A stretch of 64,000 nucleotides of DNA from Halorientalis persicus (lineage in GTDB: Archaea > Halobacteriota > Halobacteria > Halobacteriales > Haloarculaceae), in contig NZ_FOCX01000017.1 of the NCBI RefSeq assembly GCF_900110215.1, positions 19,846 to 83,845 on the forward strand, given 5' to 3'. The notes beneath the pieces were generated by a model that was not told the DNA's origin, did no database searches, and saw nothing but the letters and a program-made list of their open reading frames with translations. Both the position numbers and the translations under genes were made by a program. Below are positions 58,971 through 64,000 of this stretch, in pieces (position 1 is the first letter of the stretch; each line of letters begins with the position of its first letter).

Positions 58971-59265
58971 GGACCCCGTCGCCGACGCGCTCGACCGGAT
59001 CGCCGAACAGTGGGACAACGACGACCCGGAGGTGCTCGTCTTCCGGGACGACGAGGGTGTGAACCCGACCGTCGCGGACGTGGACGGTGACCTCCGGCTG
59101 CTGTCCATGAACCTCGTGCAGGCCCGCGCCATCGGCGAGGACGACGTGCGGGCCGGGTGGGACCGCTACGGCAAGCCGGACATCGTCTCTCTGTCGACAC
59201 AGTCGCATCGATTTGGAAAACGCCACTTCGAGGACGTGGCCGATCTGGAGGGGTCCACCGCATGA
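58963..59265 (+). CDS. Hypothetical protein
   Basis: 100 residues starting MPEDPVADALDRIAEQ; helix then beta region (VLVFRDDEGVNPTVADVDGDL). Overlaps the previous gene by eight bases. Confidence 0.6.
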   Translation: MPEDPVADALDRIAEQWDNDDPEVLVFRDDEGVNPTVADVDGDLRLLSMNLVQARAIGEDDVRAGWDRYGKPDIVSLSTQSHRFGKRHFEDVADLEGSTA

Positions 59266-59357
59266 CCCGACACCACCGCGTGTGGCTCGCGACGCTCGTG
59301 TTCGTCGCGGCCGCGCTGCTGGCGGGCTGGCTGCTTGGGGAGGTGCTCGTCGCATGA
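59262..59357 (+). CDS. 31-residue single-span membrane protein
   Basis: MTRHHRVWLATLVFVAAALL then AGWLLGEVLVA: one transmembrane helix with a basic start. Coupled to neighbours by ATGA overlaps. Confidence 0.55.
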   Translation: MTRHHRVWLATLVFVAAALLAGWLLGEVLVA

Positions 59358-59674
59358 GCGCCCAGCCCCAGCCCGGCGCGTTCCGCGAGCAGGACGGGCA
59401 GGCGCTGCAGGTCGATCATCCCGGCCACGAGCCCCACATCGAGTGGCGCTGGGACGAACGCATCGGCACGTCAGAGTGGACGGTCCGGGCGGCCTACCGA
59501 GACGGCGACGTGCTCGACTGGCCCGGCGCGGCCTACGCGCGGTATCACGAGCCCACGGGGACGATCATCGTCGCCGAGTGGGGCTTCCTGCAGACCGTGA
59601 TCCGCGTCGACGAGGCCGAACTGGACGCCACGCAGGCGGCGCTGGCGCGTTCGGAGGTGGGCGACGATGCGTGA
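59354..59674 (+). CDS. Hypothetical protein
   Basis: 106 residues starting MSAQPQPGAFREQDGQ; beta-rich (HIEWRWDERIGTSEWTVRAAYRDGD). Last gene of this operon. Confidence 0.6.
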   Translation: MSAQPQPGAFREQDGQALQVDHPGHEPHIEWRWDERIGTSEWTVRAAYRDGDVLDWPGAAYARYHEPTGTIIVAEWGFLQTVIRVDEAELDATQAALARSEVGDDA

Positions 59675-59746
59675 CGGGCATCACACCCCCATGCTGACCC
59701 CCCGGACCTATCTGTGTGATTACTATAGCGAGATGCAGTTCACGCG

Positions 59747-59974
59747 TCAGTCCAGCCGCTCGCATTTCTCGCGGACGGCCTCGGCGATGAACTCCTGCCG
59801 GCGGTCACCCTCCATCGGGAAGCCTTCCTCGGCGAGCACGCGTTCGGCGGCGATCGCCTCGTCGAGGAGTTCCCGGGCGCGTTCCGAGACGCTGCTGTCC
59901 TCAGGCATGGTTCGCTTGATGTATTCGAGTTGCACAGTCCGGTACGATGTCCCCTTCTTGGTGTACTCGGCCAT
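59747..59974 (-). CDS. Small helical regulator-like protein
   Basis: 75 residues starting MAEYTKKGTSYRTVQLEYIKRT. Basic beta-strand-like N-terminus then two helices, like RHH or antitoxin proteins. Diverges from 60023. Confidence 0.6.
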   Translation of the reverse strand: MAEYTKKGTSYRTVQLEYIKRTMPEDSSVSERARELLDEAIAAERVLAEEGFPMEGDRRQEFIAEAVREKCERLD

Positions 59975-60022
59975 GCGCGCATCGAGAGAGCGACTGACCA
60001 AAAACCCCGCGGAGGCACAAAA

Positions 60023-60229
60023 ATGAGCACGAACCCCCACACTCAGGCGACGATTATCGACACGCTCGGCATCGACCGCGACGCGGACGTCCTCCTTGAC
60101 GAGGACGGACCCGTCTCCCTTGACGAGTTGGTCTGTCTCTGGGACGAACTCGACAATCCGCGCGAAATGCTGACCGAACCGGAGCCGTTGGACTACGAGG
60201 TCAACGGAGGTGCCTACTGGGAGCGATGA
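60023..60229 (+). CDS. Hypothetical protein
   Basis: 68 residues, acidic; LGIDRDADVLLDEDGPVSLDELVCLWDEL. GGAGG precedes the start by 6 bases. Unknown function. Confidence 0.6.
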   Translation: MSTNPHTQATIIDTLGIDRDADVLLDEDGPVSLDELVCLWDELDNPREMLTEPEPLDYEVNGGAYWER

Positions 60230-60400
60230 TTTGTGTTACTGACACCCCGGGTCTGACGGGGCCAAAAACCAGGGTGCACCGCGAATCGCCCGACGCGACA
60301 GTCTCATATAACCGAGAGGTGAGTGTCACGCACCCAAATAAGATAGTTTATTCGCAGTAGTGGGGACAAGCTTTAGTCACCGGCGTTCGAGGGGTCGGAT
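60230..60400 (+). promoter_or_regulatory. Promoter region of the integrase operon
   Basis: 171 bases. Contains a C-rich/G-rich dyad CCCCG-GGTCTGA-CGGGG near 60245-60260, the word CCAAATAAGATAGT (60334-60347) and TTTATTCGCAG (60347-60357) shared with the mcm promoter region. Confidence 0.5.
60334..60347 (+). repeat. 14-base repeat CCAAATAAGATAGT (right copy)
   Basis: Identical to 2728-2741. See that entry. Confidence 0.45.
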
Positions 60401-60784
60401 ATGTCCACTGACGGTGACGTCGATACGTCTCGGACCAGTGTCCGGACTTACGTCCCGGCGTATCAAAAGGAGGAGTGGGAACGACAGGCCGACCGGATGG
60501 ACATGAGTCTCAGCGAGTTCGTCCGGTCGATGGTCCAGGCGGGCCGTCGAGGTTTCGAGGGCGGCGGCGCTGGTGGGACTCCCGACGATACGCCGGCCGA
60601 CGACGGCCGAGACCTGGAGCGCCAGATCGTCGCGGAACTGCGCGAACGCGGGTGTTGCTCCTGGGACGAACTCGTGAGCGCCGTGACCGACGATATCGAA
60701 TCCGAACTGGAGCGGACGCTCCAGGAGAGCCCACGCATCCAGCACAGCCCTCGCCAGGGGGGCTACCTTCTGGAGGACGCATGA
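60401..60784 (+). CDS. DUF5805-type RHH/winged-helix protein
   Basis: 127 residues. RTYVPAYQKEEWERQADRMDMSLSEFVRSMVQAGRRGF is a ribbon-helix-helix, followed after a Gly-rich linker by a winged helix (IVAELRERGCCSWDELVSAV). Such proteins precede integrases in haloarchaea, probably as excision or integration regulators. Overlaps the integrase start by four bases. Confidence 0.8.
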   Translation: MSTDGDVDTSRTSVRTYVPAYQKEEWERQADRMDMSLSEFVRSMVQAGRRGFEGGGAGGTPDDTPADDGRDLERQIVAELRERGCCSWDELVSAVTDDIESELERTLQESPRIQHSPRQGGYLLEDA

Positions 60785-61818
60785 GCCAGGCCGAGTCCGC
60801 CGAAAACCCGGACGATCCGGTGGCCTACTTCCTGCAGGACATCGAATTCCAGGGCAAATCGGCCCGGACGCGTGATTCCTACGAACGCGTCCTTCGGGAG
60901 TTCGAGGCGTACCTCGACGCGAACGGGATGTGTGACCTCGACGGCGTGTCCTACCGGGACTGTATGTCCTGGATTCACACGCTCCGGGACTCTCACGCCG
61001 AGAGTTCCATCGCGACCTACGCGTCTTACCTCCACCGTTTTTACTCGTACATGGTGCAGGTCGGCGTCTTCGACGCCAATCCGATGACCGTCGTGATCGA
61101 GGAGATGGACGAATCGATCCACACGGACCCAACCAGGCGCGACCTCTCGATCGAGGAAATGCGTGGGTTCGTCGAGACGATTCAGCATCCCCTGGCCGAT
61201 GCCATCGTGACGACGCTGCTCAAGACTGGGATGCGATCCGGGGAACTGTGCAATCTCGACGTTCGGGACCTCAATCTGGACGGCGTCGCGCTCTCGAACG
61301 CTGGAATAACCGAGGTGCGACCGCAGTTACAGGGTCGTCCGAATTCCATCTACGTCGACGACGCGCCCGCACGTGGCGAGCGAATCAACGGCGAGCGACG
61401 CGACGCCTCGAACAAGCGCAAGCGAGCGACGGTCGTTCCAGTCGACGCGGAGCTGAAGGCGACACTAGAACGGTGGCTCGCTGTTCGACCCGATCCGGCG
61501 TCACCGGCCGAGCCGGTCTTCGTGAACACGAGCCGAAACTGGGGCGAACGCGTCACCATCGACACCGTCCACCACGTCGTCGCCACGAACGCCGAACGGA
61601 TGGGATGGTACCGGACCGGGGGCGGTGCCGACGAGAACGTCACACCGCATTACTTCCGGCACTTCTTCACGACACACCTCCGGGACCGGACCGGGGACCG
61701 CGGGATCGTCAAGTACCTCCGTGGCGACGTGGCCTCGGACGTGATCGACACCTACACCCACAACTGGGGGAGTCGCGTCCGGGAAACCTACGAAACCAAC
61801 ATCTACTCGCTGTCCTGA
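60781..61818 (+). CDS. int: Tyrosine recombinase (integrase)
   Basis: 345 residues. Core-binding SAM-like domain (13-105), catalytic domain with R152 (TGMRSGEL), K near 212-215 (KRKRATVVPV), H290-x2-R293 (HYFRHFF) and Y325 (DTYTH). Site-specific integration and excision. It is the last viral gene on the right. The upstream extension to 60475 is a shadow of DUF5805. Confidence 0.93.
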   Translation: MSQAESAENPDDPVAYFLQDIEFQGKSARTRDSYERVLREFEAYLDANGMCDLDGVSYRDCMSWIHTLRDSHAESSIATYASYLHRFYSYMVQVGVFDANPMTVVIEEMDESIHTDPTRRDLSIEEMRGFVETIQHPLADAIVTTLLKTGMRSGELCNLDVRDLNLDGVALSNAGITEVRPQLQGRPNSIYVDDAPARGERINGERRDASNKRKRATVVPVDAELKATLERWLAVRPDPASPAEPVFVNTSRNWGERVTIDTVHHVVATNAERMGWYRTGGGADENVTPHYFRHFFTTHLRDRTGDRGIVKYLRGDVASDVIDTYTHNWGSRVRETYETNIYSLS

Positions 61819-62077
61819 GAGGGGTTTCGCCACAAGCAGTAAATTTTGTTATATATTATCGTTGACTGCCCGTGCTCACTGTCGAACGGATAAACCATAT
61901 GTCGCTATATCCAATGGCGAGGTCTGAAGTTGGGCAGGTCCGAATCAATTCGTTGGATGGTAATGGTTCTTAACACCATTTTCACCAAACAACATATACA
62001 CAAATAGATGAATGCTGCAGGCATCTTCGCCGGGTAAGGTTTATCTCCGTTGGGGTTGAAACACAACATAGGAGACG
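61819..62077. other. AT-rich gap after integrase
   Basis: 259 bases, much lower GC than the rest. Expected place for the right attachment site; no repeat with 2273-2858 longer than about ten bases was seen by eye. The end (GGTTTATCTCC near 62039) looks like the promoter of the next gene. Confidence 0.5.
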
Positions 62078-62386
62078 ATGCCTGCGTCAGTTGTGTACCG
62101 GGACGAAAGCGAGAAACCGGACGGGAGCCGGTACGAGATGGTCGCGTGGCGAGTCCCAATGAACGAGGACTTCCCGCAGGGACTGAAGTACAGCTTCCAG
62201 TACATGGACGCTGACGGCAACACGCTCCTGCGATACGACAACGCGCCCTACCACCTGGATGTCGGCCGGCACCATCGACACACACCCGAGGGCGACATCA
62301 CGAAACTGGAGTTCACAGGCCTCTCCGACCTGATCGCTGACTTCCAAACCGAGGTGACCGAAATCTATGAGCAACGAACCGACTGA
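62078..62386 (+). CDS. DUF6516-like putative toxin
   Basis: 102 residues; YEMVAWRVPMNEDFPQGLKYSFQYMDADGNTLLRYDNAPYHLDVGRHHRH matches haloarchaeal DUF6516 proteins, found beside HTH antitoxin-like genes. Overlaps the next gene by 20 bases. Confidence 0.75.
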   Translation: MPASVVYRDESEKPDGSRYEMVAWRVPMNEDFPQGLKYSFQYMDADGNTLLRYDNAPYHLDVGRHHRHTPEGDITKLEFTGLSDLIADFQTEVTEIYEQRTD

Positions 62387-62834
62387 CACCGAACCCACGC
62401 ACGACGAATTCACGCCCGACCCGGACGGGGTCGACTACCCGTCGACCCTCCGCATCACGTCGCTGCCAGCGGAGCAGGCACAGCAGGCGGCCATCGAGCG
62501 CGCCGAACAGTGGGAAGACGGCGAGGAGGTTCCACACGTCGTCAACTTCGAAGAACGGGCGCGGCTCCGCCAGCTGCTCACCGACCGGCGGATGGAACTC
62601 CTCGAGGAGGTGATGGAACAGCCACCCGAGAGTATCCGCGCGCTGGCTGACCACCTTGACCGCGACGTTCACGACGTTCACGACGATCTCCATTTGCTGG
62701 CCGAGTACGAGATCATCCACTTCGAAGAAGACGGGCGCGCGAAGAAGCCGTACGTTCCCTACGATACGGTCCGAATCGAAGTTGAGTTCGGCCTCCCTCG
62801 TGGCGAAGGGTCAGAGTCGGCCGCATCGGCGTGA
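62367..62834 (+). CDS. HTH protein, putative antitoxin (HVO_A0114 family-like)
   Basis: 155 residues. RMELLEEVMEQPPESIRALADHLDRDVHDVHDDLHLLAEYEIIHFEEDGRAKKPYVPYDTVRIEVEF is a winged helix typical of the family encoded after DUF6516. Likely autoregulatory antitoxin. Confidence 0.75.
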   Translation: MSNEPTDTEPTHDEFTPDPDGVDYPSTLRITSLPAEQAQQAAIERAEQWEDGEEVPHVVNFEERARLRQLLTDRRMELLEEVMEQPPESIRALADHLDRDVHDVHDDLHLLAEYEIIHFEEDGRAKKPYVPYDTVRIEVEFGLPRGEGSESAASA

Positions 62835-63250
62835 ATCGCGTTGGACCCGGTTTCGGTGCGACTGTTCCCGGTTGCGCGTCGATATTTTCCCGACCCTCGT
62901 TTTGCACACGTCCACCGGAAACGCTGTGTGCAATTTCCGCCGCTCGCGAGAGTCGCCGGACCCGGCTGCCGCCACGATTACGACGACGGCCCAACCCGGC
63001 CAGGGGTACGAGGAAGGCTCAGTGATCGGCCAACGTCACATTCAGCTGCGTGTGTGCAAAACCCGAGTGCTCAGTGTAGATGCGAATCTTGCAGTGGGAT
63101 ATGCTTTATATCAAGGAAATATACCGAACGATTCACTTTCTGACGACTGTTGGGATATGTGAATTCCTCTATAACGACCCGTTTCTACGACAAAATATGG
63201 TATCCAATTGCTGTACTGTTGCAGACCCTCGCTGAGACTCTGCTTCTCAG
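62835..63250. other. Long intergenic region
   Basis: 416 bases. ORFs here are out-of-context and not protein-like. A TTTATATC box near 63105 may be a promoter, but no gene follows it convincingly. Confidence 0.45.
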
Positions 63251-63745
63251 TTACTGCTCAAACGGGCCTCTATTACTTGTCCCAGCGACAACCAAAGTCT
63301 TCTCACCGTTCTCAAGCACCCCTGCCCTGAGGTACTCCCCAGCAACACTGCTGTCGTTTCTTGGCCCTGGATAAAAGCTGACCTTGCCGTCCGGTTCGGT
63401 GACTACTTCGCCGTCAATCGTGAACCGAACTGTGTACCACACCGGTTCAGTAAAAATGGCTTCGTAGGTTCGGGTTGTGTCAGCCTGTAGTATAGCAGTA
63501 GTGCGCCGCTCGGTGAGAGGTTGCGGCACAATCGGATCGCCGACGACTTCTCGTGCATCCTCCTCATACTCAGTTCCGACATCGGTGATTTCCATCGCGA
63601 TCTCGTGAGGAAGCGTGTCCCTATTTACTAACTCAAGACTCCCGGCTGGAACGTCCTCAGAACCGAGTGCACTGCAACCAGCGATGCCACCGAATCCGGC
63701 CGCGGCGAGAGTTGCCACGAATGAGCGTCGTGTAGTGGAGGGCAT
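63251..63745 (-). CDS. Tat-dependent lipoprotein
   Basis: 164 residues starting MPSTTRRSFVATLAAAGFGG; twin-arginine signal then lipobox GIAGC. Beta-sandwich mature part (GSLELVNRDTLPHEIAMEITD, TRTYEAIFTEPVWYTVRFTIDG). Host surface lipoprotein of unknown role. Confidence 0.8.
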   Translation of the reverse strand: MPSTTRRSFVATLAAAGFGGIAGCSALGSEDVPAGSLELVNRDTLPHEIAMEITDVGTEYEEDAREVVGDPIVPQPLTERRTTAILQADTTRTYEAIFTEPVWYTVRFTIDGEVVTEPDGKVSFYPGPRNDSSVAGEYLRAGVLENGEKTLVVAGTSNRGPFEQ

Positions 63746-64000
63746 AGATAATGGTTGAATAGTATGGAAATAAATTCTTGTCATTTTTGGATCCGCTATT
63801 CCGCACCCGTTACATGCTGACTGCATCCTCTCAGTAACGCTCTGCTGACTATATCCTCTGGATCAAGCGCTCGGCTGTGTTGCACCTGACCAAGACTGGA
63901 AGACTGAGAGCCAGCGTACGATCCAGAAAAGTAGCTGAGATGGCAGAGAAGCGCCGGTTAGAAGGTGTGTTTAGAGAACTGGAAGCAGCAGATCAATCAA
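63746..64000. other. Right end of the window
   Basis: 255 bases. A possible ORF starts at 63940 (MAEKRRLEGVFRELEAADQS) and runs off the edge; too short to name. Confidence 0.3.

Larger units (their letters stand above)
2859..61818 (+). mobile_element. Provirus of a contractile-tailed haloarchaeal virus (limits approximate)
   Basis: Contiguous viral gene set with MCM, terminase, portal, HK97-type capsid, sheath, tube, tape measure, baseplate and integrase. Sheath plus gpJ/gp25-like proteins show a contractile tail. Limits given are the first and last viral genes; true attachment sites were not identified. All core modules look intact, so the element may be inducible. Confidence 0.85.

Noticed and set aside
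57785..59437. 550-codon minus-strand ORF
   Set aside because: Spans several overlapping plus-strand genes; not protein-like.
1..64000. CRISPR array
   Set aside because: No regularly spaced identical repeats were seen anywhere in the window.

Overview
The window is haloarchaeal DNA (class Halobacteria). It is GC-rich, its proteins are strongly acidic, genes often start right at the expected transcription start behind TATA boxes, and the flanking families (DUF7511, small DUF7560-type zinc ribbons, UspA, a Tat/lipobox lipoprotein) are typical of halophilic archaea. About 59 kb of it, roughly 2.8-61.8 kb, is a provirus of a contractile-tailed (myovirus-type) head-tailed archaeal virus. Species cannot be told from the sequence alone.

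Layout. 1-2.3 kb: host genes (AarF/UbiB kinase fragment, DUF7511, FMN-binding protein, UspA, two paralogous zinc ribbons). 2.9-14.8 kb: rightward early genes, mostly small overlapping ORFs around a virus-encoded MCM helicase, plus a degenerate tRNA-like element and a protein made of four tandem helix-turn-helix modules. 14.8-24.2 kb: packaging and head assembly (TerS, TerL, portal fused to a probable ADP-ribosyltransferase, Mu-F-like protein), interrupted by an HTH gene on the other strand and an HNH endonuclease. 24.2-27.2 kb: an inserted cassette (parallel beta-helix protein, integrase and HNH remnants, zinc ribbon) bordered by three copies of a ~60-bp linker. 27.2-33.1 kb: protease/scaffold, decoration and major capsid proteins, neck proteins. 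33.1-46.7 kb: sheath, tube, chaperones, tape measure, baseplate hub, spike, wedge (gp25, gpJ, gpI-like), and adhesin/fibre genes with low-GC patches and a frame break. 46.8-51.5 kb: zinc-ribbon membrane protein, then a leftward block of small zinc-finger, HNH and winged-helix genes with clear operators. 51.7-60.2 kb: a second rightward block of small genes with two HTH-HNH endonucleases. 60.4-61.8 kb: DUF5805-type regulator and tyrosine integrase. After it: a DUF6516/HTH pair that looks like a toxin-antitoxin module and a host lipoprotein gene.

How it works together. MCM probably loads or performs replication of the viral genome with host proteins. TerS/TerL and the portal package DNA into an HK97-fold head, and the sheath/tube/baseplate system delivers it. 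The winged-helix genes beside palindromic intergenic regions at 49.45, 51.5 and 53.85 kb are the best candidates for the lysogeny switch. The most unusual features are the portal-ADP-ribosyltransferase fusion, two HNH genes that have each duplicated the 3' end of the gene they sit behind, a tandem four-HTH protein sharing its module with the HNH proteins, the split fibronectin-type adhesin, and the repeated linker around the inserted cassette.
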